From NCBI GenBank assembly GCA_003970805.2, contig CP051152.1, positions 372,001-436,000 on the forward strand: DNA of 64,000 nucleotides. The letters run 5' to 3'. Source of the stretch: Undibacterium piscinae (GTDB taxonomy: Bacteria; Pseudomonadota; Gammaproteobacteria; Burkholderiales; Burkholderiaceae_D). Positions 8,713 through 17,344 of this stretch are shown one piece after another (within the stretch, counting starts at the first letter, position 1; the number at the start of each line of letters is the position of its first letter). The notes beneath the pieces are model-generated. The model saw only the letters and a program-made list of their open reading frames with translations, ran no database searches and was not told the origin of the DNA. The translations under genes and the position numbers were made by a program.

Positions 8713-11568
8713 ATGATGCAACAATTTAACGCTAACTCGTATTTGTTCGGCGGCAATGCGCCGTATGTAGAAGAGCTGTATGAGGCGTATCTAAACAATC
8801 CTGGGTCTGTGCCTGATAATTGGCGCGCCTATTTCGATGCAATGCAACATGTGCCGGCTGTTGATGGTTCCGCCCGCCCAGACGTTGCTCACGCTCCTGT
8901 GATAGCTTCATTTGCCGAACGCGCCAAGCAAGGTCCTATGCGGACTGTGCTCGCTACGGCTGATGCTGATATGGGACGCAAACGCGTCGCTGCTCAGCAA
9001 CTGATAGCAGCATATCGATTTTTGGGTAGCCAATGGGCGAACCTTGATCCTTTGCAGCGCCAGGAACGTCCTAGTATCCCGGAATTGGAGCCAAGTTTTT
9101 ACGGCTTCACCGATGCGGATATGGACATTCAGTTCAACATCAGTAATACCTATTTTGGTTCTGAAGTCTGCTCCTTGCGTGATTTGCTCAATATGTTGCG
9201 TGATACGTATTGCCGTTCTATCGGTGCGGAATTTATGTACATCAGCGACCCGGCTGAAAAACGCTGGTTGCAGGAAAAGCTTGAGTCGATTCGTTCCACG
9301 CCTAGTTTCACTGCTGACAAGAAAAAGCATATTCTTGACCGCCTGACTGCTGCCGAAGGTCTGGAACGTTATCTGCATACACGTTATGTCGGACAGAAGC
9401 GTTTCTCGCTTGAAGGTAGTGAAAGCTTTATCGCGTCTATGGACGAAACGATACAGCGCGCAGGTGAGCGCGGTGTCGAAGAAATCGTTATCGGTATGGC
9501 CCATCGCGGACGTCTGAATGTATTGGTAAATACTCTCGGTAAGATGCCGCAAGACCTGTTTGCCGAATTTGAAGGTAAGCACGGCGATGATTTGCCTTCC
9601 GGTGACGTTAAATACCACCAAGGTTTCTCTTCGGATGTCTCTACTCCTGGCGGTCCGGTTCATTTGTCGCTGGCGTTTAACCCATCCCATCTGGAAATCG
9701 TTAATCCGGTAGTTGAGGGTTCGGTCAAGGCGCGTATGGAGCGTCGCGGTGATAAAGATGGTTCGCAAGTGTTGCCAATCCTGGTGCACGGTGATGCAGC
9801 GTTCGCAGGTCAGGGCGTGGTTATGGAAACCCTGAATCTGGCGCAGACGCGCGGTTACGGTACCGGCGGTACGATGCATATCGTGATCAATAACCAGATC
9901 GGTTTTACTACTTCTGATCCGCGCGACTCACGTTCCACATTGTATTGCTCTGACGTCGTCAAGATGATTGAAGCGCCTGTATTGCATGTCAATGGCGATG
10001 ATCCTGAGGCAGTGGTTCTGGCGACGCAAATCGCTTTGGATTACCGCATGGAATTCAAAAAAGACGTGGTTGTCGATATTATCTGTTATCGCAAATTGGG
10101 ACATAACGAGCAAGATACGCCCGCATTGACCCAGCCTTTGATGTACAAGAAAATCGGACAACATCCTGGCACGCGCAAATTGTATGCTGACAGATTATCT
10201 GCTCAGGGAACGATTGCCGCGGAAACCGGCGATGTGATGGTAAAAGCTTTCCGTGATGCGATGGACGCAGGTAAGCATACCCGTGATCCTGTCATCTCGA
10301 ATTTCAAGAATAAATACGCAGTTGACTGGATTCCTTTCCTGAACCGCAAATGGACTGATGCAGCTGATACGGGGGTGCCTATGACGGAGTTGAAGCGTCT
10401 GGCGCAGCGTATCACCGTTGTCCCAGAGGGATTTAAGCCTCATAGTCTGGTCGAAAAAGTATTGGGCGACCGTGCAACTATGGGTCGCGGCGAGATGAAT
10501 CTGGACTGGGGTATGGGCGAACATTTGGCCTATGCGTCTCTGGTTTCCTCTGGTTATGCCATCCGTTTGACCGGGCAAGATGCTGGTCGCGGTACTTTCG
10601 TGCACCGTCATGCAGTATTGCATGATCAAAAACGTGAGCGCTGGGATGCCGGTACTTATATTCCTCTGCAAAACATTTCAGAGAAGCAAGCTCCATTTAC
10701 GGTCATCGATTCAGTTCTGTCCGAAGAAGCGGTTTTGGCTTTTGAATATGGTTATTCAACAGCTGAGCCAAATACTTTGACGATCTGGGAAGCGCAGTTC
10801 GGTGATTTCGCCAACGGCGCGCAGGTCGTCATCGATCAGTTCATCAGCTCTGGTGAAGTGAAGTGGGGGCGCGCGTCTGGTCTGGTAATGATGTTGCCGC
10901 ATGGCTATGAAGGTCAGGGTCCGGAGCATTCTTCAGCACGTCCTGAGCGCTTCCTGCAATTGTGCGCTGACAATAATATGCAAGTTGTTCAGCCTACTAC
11001 TGCGGCACAGATTTTCCATCTGTTGCGTCGTCAGATGATACGGATGTTCCGTAAGCCATTGGTGATCATGACACCGAAGTCTCTGCTCAGGAATAAGGAT
11101 GCCGGTTCTTCGTTGTCAGAATTGGCCAAGGGTAGCTTCCAAACCGTGATTGGTGAAGTCGACGAGAAAATTGATGCGAAGAAAGTTAAGCGCGTCATCG
11201 CCTGTTCCGGCAAAGTTTACTTTGATCTGGTCAATGCTCGTAAAGAACGTGGTTTGACAGACGTGGCAATTATTCGTGTGGAACAGTTGTATCCTTTCCC
11301 GCATAAGAGCTTCGCTGCAGAACTGAAGAAATTCCCGGCGTTGTCAGAATTGGTTTGGACTCAGGATGAGCCGCAGAATCAGGGACCATGGTTCCAGATT
11401 CAGCACAACATTTTTGAGAGTCTGGAAGATGGGCAGAAGCTTGCCTATGCTGGTCGTCCGGCTAGTGCATCTCCTGCTGTCGGTTACTACGATAAGCATT
11501 ACGCACAACAAAAAGCATTGCTGGATACGGCATTTTCCAAGCTCAAGGGTTATATCCTGACCAAATAA
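8713..11568 (+). CDS. odhA: 2-oxoglutarate dehydrogenase E1 component
   Basis: Thiamine-diphosphate-dependent decarboxylase of the 2-oxoglutarate dehydrogenase complex (also called sucA). The N terminus MMQQFNANSYLFGGNAPYVE is the E1 lead segment used for binding E2. AHRGRLNVL, GDAAFAGQGVVMETL and INNQIGFTTS mark the cofactor site, and QDAGRGTFVHRHAVLHDQ lies in the transketolase-like pyrimidine domain. A GTG at 8704 is in frame, but AAAGG is better placed for the ATG at 8713 (951 aa). It is followed by odhB after 58 bases. Confidence 0.96.
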   Translation: MMQQFNANSYLFGGNAPYVEELYEAYLNNPGSVPDNWRAYFDAMQHVPAVDGSARPDVAHAPVIASFAERAKQGPMRTVLATADADMGRKRVAAQQLIAAYRFLGSQWANLDPLQRQERPSIPELEPSFYGFTDADMDIQFNISNTYFGSEVCSLRDLLNMLRDTYCRSIGAEFMYISDPAEKRWLQEKLESIRSTPSFTADKKKHILDRLTAAEGLERYLHTRYVGQKRFSLEGSESFIASMDETIQRAGERGVEEIVIGMAHRGRLNVLVNTLGKMPQDLFAEFEGKHGDDLPSGDVKYHQGFSSDVSTPGGPVHLSLAFNPSHLEIVNPVVEGSVKARMERRGDKDGSQVLPILVHGDAAFAGQGVVMETLNLAQTRGYGTGGTMHIVINNQIGFTTSDPRDSRSTLYCSDVVKMIEAPVLHVNGDDPEAVVLATQIALDYRMEFKKDVVVDIICYRKLGHNEQDTPALTQPLMYKKIGQHPGTRKLYADRLSAQGTIAAETGDVMVKAFRDAMDAGKHTRDPVISNFKNKYAVDWIPFLNRKWTDAADTGVPMTELKRLAQRITVVPEGFKPHSLVEKVLGDRATMGRGEMNLDWGMGEHLAYASLVSSGYAIRLTGQDAGRGTFVHRHAVLHDQKRERWDAGTYIPLQNISEKQAPFTVIDSVLSEEAVLAFEYGYSTAEPNTLTIWEAQFGDFANGAQVVIDQFISSGEVKWGRASGLVMMLPHGYEGQGPEHSSARPERFLQLCADNNMQVVQPTTAAQIFHLLRRQMIRMFRKPLVIMTPKSLLRNKDAGSSLSELAKGSFQTVIGEVDEKIDAKKVKRVIACSGKVYFDLVNARKERGLTDVAIIRVEQLYPFPHKSFAAELKKFPALSELVWTQDEPQNQGPWFQIQHNIFESLEDGQKLAYAGRPASASPAVGYYDKHYAQQKALLDTAFSKLKGYILTK

Positions 11569-11626
11569 TGATATGTAGCGCGGTAGAAGCTGCCGCGCCC
11601 GATAGAATCCGAAACGGAGAAAAAAC

Positions 11627-12880
11627 ATGGCAATTATCGAAGTAAAAGTACCTCAGTTATCTGAATCAGTCGCTGAAGCGACTTTGCTGACCTGGCATAA
11701 AAAAATCGGTGAAGCAGTCACCCGTGATGAAAATCTGGTTGATGTGGAGACTGATAAAGTCGTAATGGAATTGCCTGCGCCGACTGATGGCGTGATTACT
11801 CAAATTATCAAGGGCGACGGTAGCATGGTTGTCGCTGGTGAAGTTATCGCAATGTTGGATACCGATGGCTCTGCGAAGGTTAGCCCGATTCAGGTGACAG
11901 CGGTACCTGCGGCGACTGCAACTGTAGCTGCGTCCGTCGAATCCGGTGCCAAATCATCGGCTGGCGTTGCAATGCCAGCGGCTGCCAAGATTTTGGCTGA
12001 AAATAATCTGTCGGCTAGCGCTGTCGATGGTTCCGGAAAAGATGGTCGCGTAACTAAGGGTGATGCTCTTGCGGCAGTTTCCGCTAAAGCAGCGGTACCA
12101 GCGGTTGCGCCAGTGGCAGCGCCGGTTGCTAAGGCAGCACTGCAGCAGGTCGCTGCACCTGCGGCACCTAAGCTGGGCGATCGTCCTGAAGAACGTGTTC
12201 CTATGAGCCGTTTGCGCGCACGTATTGCGGAGCGTTTGGTGCAATCTCAATCGACTAATGCTATCTTGACGACATTTAATGAAGTCAACATGCAGCCCGT
12301 AATTGACTTGCGTAACAAATATAAAGACAAGTTTGAGAAAGAGCACGGCGTTAAGTTGGGCTTTATGTCCTTCTTCGTCAAGGCGGCTGTTGCGGCACTG
12401 AAAAAATATCCGGTGATCAACGCTTCTGTCGATGGCAATGACATCGTCTATCACGGTTATTTTGATATCGGTATCGCAGTCGGTTCCCCGCGCGGTTTGG
12501 TGGTGCCTATTCTGCGTAATGCAGATCAAATGTCTATCGCTGATATCGAGAAAAAAATCGGTGAATTCGGTGCCAAGGCTAAAGACGGTAAATTGACACT
12601 CGATGACCTGACCGGTGGTACTTTCTCTATCTCCAACGGTGGTACTTTTGGTTCTATGTTGTCGACACCGATTATCAATCCGCCACAGTCGGCTATCTTG
12701 GGTGTGCATGCAACCAAAGACCGTGCTGTTGTTGAAAATGGCCAAGTCGTGGTTCGTCCGATGAACTATCTGGCAATGTCTTACGATCACCGTATCATCG
12801 ATGGCCGTGAAGCCGTCTTGGGTCTGGTTGCGATGAAAGAAGCGCTGGAAGATCCTGCGCGTCTTTTGTTGGATTTGTAA
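11627..12880 (+). CDS. odhB: Dihydrolipoyllysine-residue succinyltransferase (E2)
   Basis: Core acyltransferase of the 2-oxoglutarate dehydrogenase complex (also sucB). One lipoyl domain at residues 1-80 carries the lipoylated lysine in [13 protein letters not shown]. An Ala/Pro/Val-rich linker leads to the E1/E3-binding domain ([20 protein letters not shown]), a second flexible linker, and the catalytic domain with the active-site [10 protein letters not shown] near the end. At 417 aa it is of usual length. GGAG precedes the ATG. Confidence 0.97.
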   Translation: MAIIEVKVPQLSESVAEATLLTWHKKIGEAVTRDENLVDVETDKVVMELPAPTDGVITQIIKGDGSMVVAGEVIAMLDTDGSAKVSPIQVTAVPAATATVAASVESGAKSSAGVAMPAAAKILAENNLSASAVDGSGKDGRVTKGDALAAVSAKAAVPAVAPVAAPVAKAALQQVAAPAAPKLGDRPEERVPMSRLRARIAERLVQSQSTNAILTTFNEVNMQPVIDLRNKYKDKFEKEHGVKLGFMSFFVKAAVAALKKYPVINASVDGNDIVYHGYFDIGIAVGSPRGLVVPILRNADQMSIADIEKKIGEFGAKAKDGKLTLDDLTGGTFSISNGGTFGSMLSTPIINPPQSAILGVHATKDRAVVENGQVVVRPMNYLAMSYDHRIIDGREAVLGLVAMKEALEDPARLLLDL

Positions 12881-12893
12881 TCAATTCATAAAT

Positions 12894-13232
12894 ATGAATC
12901 TCGCTGACGAAATCCAACGTCTGCATGAATTGCATCAGTCAGGAGCACTGACTGATGCAGAGTTCGTGCAAGCCAAAACCAAGCTTCTCAAGGAAGCTCC
13001 ATTGACTGATGCTCCGCAACAGGCCGGTGCAGGAAATACACTGAATCAATTGAATCGTTTTCGACGTTCGAAAAATGACCAGTGGTTGGCAGGGATTTGT
13101 GGAGGTTTGGGAAAACTGACCGGGCTGGAGTCTTGGGTCTGGCGTTTGTTATTCGTCACGTTTAGTTTTTATTTCGGCTTTGGCCTGGTCGCTTATATCG
13201 TTGCATGGATATTCGTACCGGAAGAAGACTAA
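12894..13232 (+). CDS. SHOCT / PspC domain small membrane protein
   Basis: A 112-residue protein with two parts. Residues 1-40 (EIQRLHELHQSGALTDAEFVQAKTKL, read in two pieces) match a SHOCT-like short helical domain. Residues about 58-112 form a PspC domain: RRSKNDQWLAGICGGLGK followed by a hydrophobic segment LLFVTFSFYFGFGLVAYIVAW. PspC domains are linked to envelope stress in the phage-shock response. The gene lies 13 bases after odhB and 53 before lpdA, so it is co-transcribed with enzyme genes it has no known functional link to. The exact role is unknown. Confidence 0.85.
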   Translation: MNLADEIQRLHELHQSGALTDAEFVQAKTKLLKEAPLTDAPQQAGAGNTLNQLNRFRRSKNDQWLAGICGGLGKLTGLESWVWRLLFVTFSFYFGFGLVAYIVAWIFVPEED

Positions 13233-13285
13233 GTAGATGCTATCGACAAGAGATGTATTAAAACCAGAATAAGCAGGGTATATCC

Positions 13286-14713
13286 ATGAGTAAACAATTT
13301 GATGTCGTCGTTATCGGCGGCGGTCCCGGCGGCTATATTGCTGCCATTCGTGCAGCCCAGTTGGGTTTTTCCGTCGCTTGCATCGACGCCTGGAGCAATG
13401 ATAAGGGCGGTCCTGCACTTGGTGGTACCTGCACCAATGTCGGTTGCATTCCTTCTAAGGCATTGCTGCAGTCATCGGAACACTTTGAGCACGCTGGTCA
13501 TGCTTTTGCTGATCACGGTATCAAGGTAAAAGGCTTGGAGCTGGATGTCGCTCAGATGCTGGCACGTAAGAATACTATCGTTAAACAAAATAATGACGGA
13601 ATCGTCTACTTGTTTAAAAAGAACAAAGTGACGTTTTTCCACGGTCATGGTTCTTTTGCAGCAGCTGCAGACGGTGTCTACACCATTAAAGTTGTTGGTA
13701 AAACTGAAGAGAGTATTTCCGCTAAGCACATCGTGATTGCTACCGGTTCCAATGCGCGTGCCTTGCCAGGCACTGCATTTGATGAGGAAATGATCCTGTC
13801 AAATGATGGCGCGCTGACTATCGGTGCCGTTCCAAAAAAATTAGGCGTGATTGGTGCGGGTGTCATCGGTCTTGAAATGGGTAGTGTCTGGCGCCGTTGC
13901 GGTGCACAGGTAACCGTTCTGGAAGGGTTGCCGACTTTCCTTGGTGCAGTGGATGAGCAAATCGCTAAAGAGGCGCACAAGCTCTTCGTTAAGCAGGGTT
14001 TGTCTATCAATTTGGGCGTGAAAATTGGTGAAATCGTTAAAGGTAAAAAAGACGTTACCGTCAACTATACCGACGACAAGGGCGTGGAGCAAAAAGCAGT
14101 ATTTGATAAGCTGATTATTTCCATCGGCCGTACGCCAAATACTAATGGGCTTAACGCTGAAGGCGTAGGCTTGCAGCTTGACGAACGCGGTTTCATCGCG
14201 GTTGACGGCGATTGCAAAACCAACTTGCCAAATGTGTGGGCGGTTGGTGACGTGGTGCGCGGCCCTATGTTGGCGCATAAGGCAGAAGAAGAGGGTGTTG
14301 CCGTTGCCGAGCGTATCGCCGGTCAGCATGGTCATGTCAACTTTAATACTATTCCTTGGGTTATCTACACTTCACCGGAAATCGCCTGGGTTGGTCGCAC
14401 CGAGCAGCAGTTAAAGGCCGATGGCGTGGCTTATAAAGCGGGTACTTTCCCATTTATGGCCAATGGCCGTGCCCGTGCATTGGGCGATACATCAGGCATG
14501 GTGAAGTTTTTGGCCGATGCCACTACCGATGAGATTTTAGGTGTACATATCGTTGGGCCTATGGCTTCCGAATTGATCTCTGAGGCTGTCGTTGCTATGG
14601 AATTCCGCGCTTCTGCGGAAGATATCGCCCGTATCTGTCATGCGCATCCTTCTTTGTCGGAAGCGACTAAGGAAGCGGCTCTTGCAGTAGATAAGCGTTC
14701 CTTGAATTTCTAA
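13286..14713 (+). CDS. lpdA: Dihydrolipoyl dehydrogenase (E3)
   Basis: FAD/NAD-dependent flavoprotein that reoxidises dihydrolipoamide for the 2-oxoglutarate dehydrogenase complex. [17 protein letters not shown] is the FAD motif, [17 protein letters not shown] holds the redox-active disulfide, [15 protein letters not shown] is the NAD motif, and [16 protein letters not shown] contains the C-terminal catalytic His-Glu pair. It is 475 aa, without an N-terminal lipoyl domain. It ends the odhA-odhB-pspC-lpdA unit at a stem-loop. Confidence 0.97.
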   Translation: MSKQFDVVVIGGGPGGYIAAIRAAQLGFSVACIDAWSNDKGGPALGGTCTNVGCIPSKALLQSSEHFEHAGHAFADHGIKVKGLELDVAQMLARKNTIVKQNNDGIVYLFKKNKVTFFHGHGSFAAAADGVYTIKVVGKTEESISAKHIVIATGSNARALPGTAFDEEMILSNDGALTIGAVPKKLGVIGAGVIGLEMGSVWRRCGAQVTVLEGLPTFLGAVDEQIAKEAHKLFVKQGLSINLGVKIGEIVKGKKDVTVNYTDDKGVEQKAVFDKLIISIGRTPNTNGLNAEGVGLQLDERGFIAVDGDCKTNLPNVWAVGDVVRGPMLAHKAEEEGVAVAERIAGQHGHVNFNTIPWVIYTSPEIAWVGRTEQQLKADGVAYKAGTFPFMANGRARALGDTSGMVKFLADATTDEILGVHIVGPMASELISEAVVAMEFRASAEDIARICHAHPSLSEATKEAALAVDKRSLNF

Positions 14714-14737
14714 AAATCTAGAAATTTGTAGTCATTG

Positions 14738-14765
14738 TGCCGCTGTTGATTCGTCATCAGCGGCA
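14738..14765 (+). terminator. Intrinsic terminator after lpdA
   Basis: TGCCGCTG and CAGCGGCA form a perfect 8-base stem (extendable with one mismatch), followed by TTTGTTT. It lies 24 bases past the lpdA stop and before zapE. Confidence 0.75.
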
Positions 14766-14800
14766 TTTGTTTAATGTTGTTCCATTTTCTTTCGGTTAGT

Positions 14801-15898
14801 ATGAATGTCACAGAGTTCTATCAAGACGCATTGAGTAAGCGCGGTTTTCAGGCGGATGCAGCACAAAAGGCTGCCGTTGATCGCCTGCAGGTGGCATTTG
14901 ATGAATGGGTGCAGTACAAATCGAAACGCTCGAATAAATTGACGCGCTTGATCACGCGTCCCGATGTTCCCAAAGGGGTTTACATGTGGGGCGGGGTGGG
15001 GCGTGGCAAATCCTTTCTGATGGATAGCTTTTATTCGGTAGTGCCGGTGGTTCGTAAAGTCCGCTTGCATTTTCATGAATTTATGCGCGGCGTGCACAGG
15101 CAGTTAGATGAGCTCAAAGGCGTCGCTGATCCTCTCGATGAAGTGGCGCGCAGGATAGCAAAAAAGTATCGCCTGATTTGCTTCGATGAGTTTCATGTCT
15201 CGGACGTGGCCGATGCCATGCTCTTGTATAACCTGCTAAACGCCTTATTCGCTAATGGCGTGTCGTTTGTGATGACCTCCAATTACCAGCCTGATACCTT
15301 GTATCCTGATGGTTTGCATCGTGACAGAATGCTGCCTACGATCGCCTTATTGAAGCAAAAGCTCGATGTATTAAACGTCGATTCTGGTAATGATTACCGC
15401 AAGCGTGCGCTGGAGCAGGTACAGGCTTATCTGACGCCCTTATGCGCAGCAACCGACCAAAGTCTAAGGGATGCATTCGCAGGCATTGCGGAAGCCAAGG
15501 ACGAAGAGGCCCGCGTGAATATTGAGGGACGCGATTTACGTCCTTTACGCCGCGCAGGTAGCGTTATCTGGTTTGATTTTGCCACTTTATGCGGCGGCCC
15601 TCGTTCGCAAAATGACTATCTGGAACTAGCGAGTCGCTTCCATACCGTGATATTGTCGTCGATACCAGAGATGTCGGCAGCGATGTCTTCTGAGGCGCGA
15701 CGATTTACCTGGTTGATTGATGTGTTTTATGATAATAAAGTAAAGTTGATTATGTCTGCTGAAGTGTCACCTGAGCAACTATATACTCAAGGAACCTTAT
15801 CGAATGAGTTTCATCGTACCGTGTCGCGTATCATAGAAATGCAATCACAAGAGTATATGAATGCTGATCAGCGTCACGTTACCGATACATTAGTTTGA
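14801..15898 (+). CDS. zapE: Cell division AFG1-like ATPase ZapE
   Basis: AFG1-family P-loop ATPase associated with the FtsZ ring in Gram-negative bacteria. The Walker A motif GGVGRGKSFLMDSFY is near residue 65 and Walker B is in LICFDEFHVSDVADAMLL. The C-terminal half contains LIDVFYDNKVKLIMSAE and RTVSRIIEMQSQEY, typical of the family. MNVTEFYQDALSKRGF at 14801 is preferred over an in-frame ATG 27 bases upstream, which would begin inside the terminator region. Confidence 0.93.
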   Translation: MNVTEFYQDALSKRGFQADAAQKAAVDRLQVAFDEWVQYKSKRSNKLTRLITRPDVPKGVYMWGGVGRGKSFLMDSFYSVVPVVRKVRLHFHEFMRGVHRQLDELKGVADPLDEVARRIAKKYRLICFDEFHVSDVADAMLLYNLLNALFANGVSFVMTSNYQPDTLYPDGLHRDRMLPTIALLKQKLDVLNVDSGNDYRKRALEQVQAYLTPLCAATDQSLRDAFAGIAEAKDEEARVNIEGRDLRPLRRAGSVIWFDFATLCGGPRSQNDYLELASRFHTVILSSIPEMSAAMSSEARRFTWLIDVFYDNKVKLIMSAEVSPEQLYTQGTLSNEFHRTVSRIIEMQSQEYMNADQRHVTDTLV

Positions 15899-15926
15899 GT
15901 ATTATTAGGATATTAAGGGATGTCGA

Positions 15927-16541
15927 ATGAAAATTGCTGTTTATGATAGGCTTAAACATGGTGTTGCACTGTTCGTATTGTTTGGTGCTATGTTTTTTAG
16001 TCAAAATTTGTTGGCACAGCAGGCAAAGATCGATCAGGTCGTATTGAATAAAACTATCATGGAACTCGATGCAAGTTATGCCAGTGGCACAATATTGTCT
16101 TCGGTGGTGGCGGACAAGGCCCTGACTGAAGCTGAAATTGCCCAGGAGGAATTGCAAATCTGGTTTTTGCAGGAAGAAGCTAATTGTTACGAACGCTTTT
16201 TTGTAACGTTGTGCTTAAATAAGAATAAATTAAGGAAACGTAATTACCAGTCCATCCTTCAACGTATCACGGTAGAAGCCAAGGCTTTTCAGCGTAAAGA
16301 GCATATCGAGCAAATTGATGCTGGTAAAGTTCGCGGTTCAATTGCAACACTTCGTTTCTATGCTCTGTACGTAAAAATTTATTTGGTACCAAATAGACGG
16401 TCGCCCGCATCGCCCAGGCCTGGGACATATAGCCATGCTCGTTCAGGCTGGTTTATTGGTCTATCGATGCGCATTAGCCAGGATAGAGACATCGGGATGA
16501 GCCGCTTGCATGACCTTGATACCTTCGGGCGCGGCCAGTAG
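15927..16541 (+). CDS. Small secreted protein of unknown function; C-terminal part probably spurious
   Basis: The first about 36 residues form a cleavable signal peptide (hydrophobic [12 protein letters not shown], then LLAQQA). The middle part [19 protein letters not shown] followed by Lys/Arg/Gln-rich helices resembles small periplasmic proteins common in Burkholderiales, so export is likely; the function is unknown. From about residue 152 the frame runs antisense through the decayed upp gene (stop of upp at 16379), and this tail is Pro/Arg/Ser-rich. The natural stop may have been lost by an indel, so only residues 1-150 are well supported. Confidence 0.55.
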   Translation: MKIAVYDRLKHGVALFVLFGAMFFSQNLLAQQAKIDQVVLNKTIMELDASYASGTILSSVVADKALTEAEIAQEELQIWFLQEEANCYERFFVTLCLNKNKLRKRNYQSILQRITVEAKAFQRKEHIEQIDAGKVRGSIATLRFYALYVKIYLVPNRRSPASPRPGTYSHARSGWFIGLSMRISQDRDIGMSRLHDLDTFGRGQ

Positions 16542-17020
16542 ACAAACAAATTTTATGCTGACCGCACCGCGTAATTTGAGGCGAGATATTGCAGCAGCAG
16601 CAGAGTTGCCGGTAGCGAGCATAGGGTCGACCACGATGACCAGGCGATCAGCGATATCTTCCGGTACTTTAAAATAATACTCAACTGGTTCTAAAGTTTC
16701 GGGATCACGGTATAGCCCGATTGTCCAACGCGCGCGTTTGGCAGCAGATCGAGCATGCCATCGAGTATCCCATTGCCGGCCCGTAAAATAGAAATCACGC
16801 AGAGTTTTTTCCCGCTAATCGCCGGCGCGTCAATAGTCGCTACCGGCGTTTCTATCTGTATGTTTTCTAAAGGTAAATCGCGTGTCACTTCATACGCCAG
16901 CATCTGGCTGATTTCCCGCAACAGGCGGCGGAAATTGTCGGTAGTCGTCTCTTTGCTACGCATTAGCGTGAGCTTGTGCTGCATGAGGGGATGTCTGATT
17001 TCGATAACAGGCTCTGACAA
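16379..17020 (-). pseudogene. upp: Uracil phosphoribosyltransferase, multiply frameshifted
   Basis: The start at 17020 reads [20 protein letters not shown], and the first 95 residues are intact UPRTase ([20 protein letters not shown]). A one-base deletion near 16715 shifts the frame; the next frame reads [20 protein letters not shown], then the PRPP loop [14 protein letters not shown]. At least two further shifts near 16470 and 16430 precede [15 protein letters not shown] and a stop at 16379-16381. All pieces are present in order, so the gene is broken by small indels, not by large deletion. If real, uracil salvage by this route is lost; sequencing error is an alternative. Confidence 0.85.
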
Positions 17021-17344
17021 GATAATTCTCCAAAAAACGTGATTAAATGCAAATTAAATACAAATGAAAGATGCGTGCCGTATTTTACGTTGCCCACTGT
17101 GAAAATGGTGCAAAGCCCTTGCGTTGCTGGGCACTTTATGTGCTGGGCAGGCGCTTTGTTAGCACGAAATCTTGCGATTGTCTTGCTGTACGCGGCTTTT
17201 TACACTTCATAGCAAAGATATAAGGCCGTTTTCCTCTTCTTATCCAAAGATGCTTTGTTTGCCTATCATCGATAATTTAGTTTATGAGAGTCTAGCCAGA
17301 TATTTGTACTGTTCGCTAGAGTCGCCATCAATCGGGGGTAGGAA
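17021..17344. other. Intergenic region upp / coiled-coil gene
   Basis: This 324-base region lies between the diverging upp remnant and the coiled-coil gene. I see no supported gene. It must carry promoters for both directions, but no hexamer pair stands out. A clear ribosome-binding site (GGGGGTAGGAA) ends it at the start of the downstream gene. Confidence 0.5.

Noticed and set aside
8908..9879. 323-codon minus-strand frame
   Set aside because: Shadow of odhA, with no domain and no start context.
11954..12790. 278-codon minus-strand frame
   Set aside because: Shadow of odhB; composition atypical and no start signal.
16381..16394. Perfect 14-bp palindrome ATTTGGTACCAAAT
   Set aside because: It coincides with the last codons of upp (GTK plus stop) and is explained by coding sequence; no promoter context.
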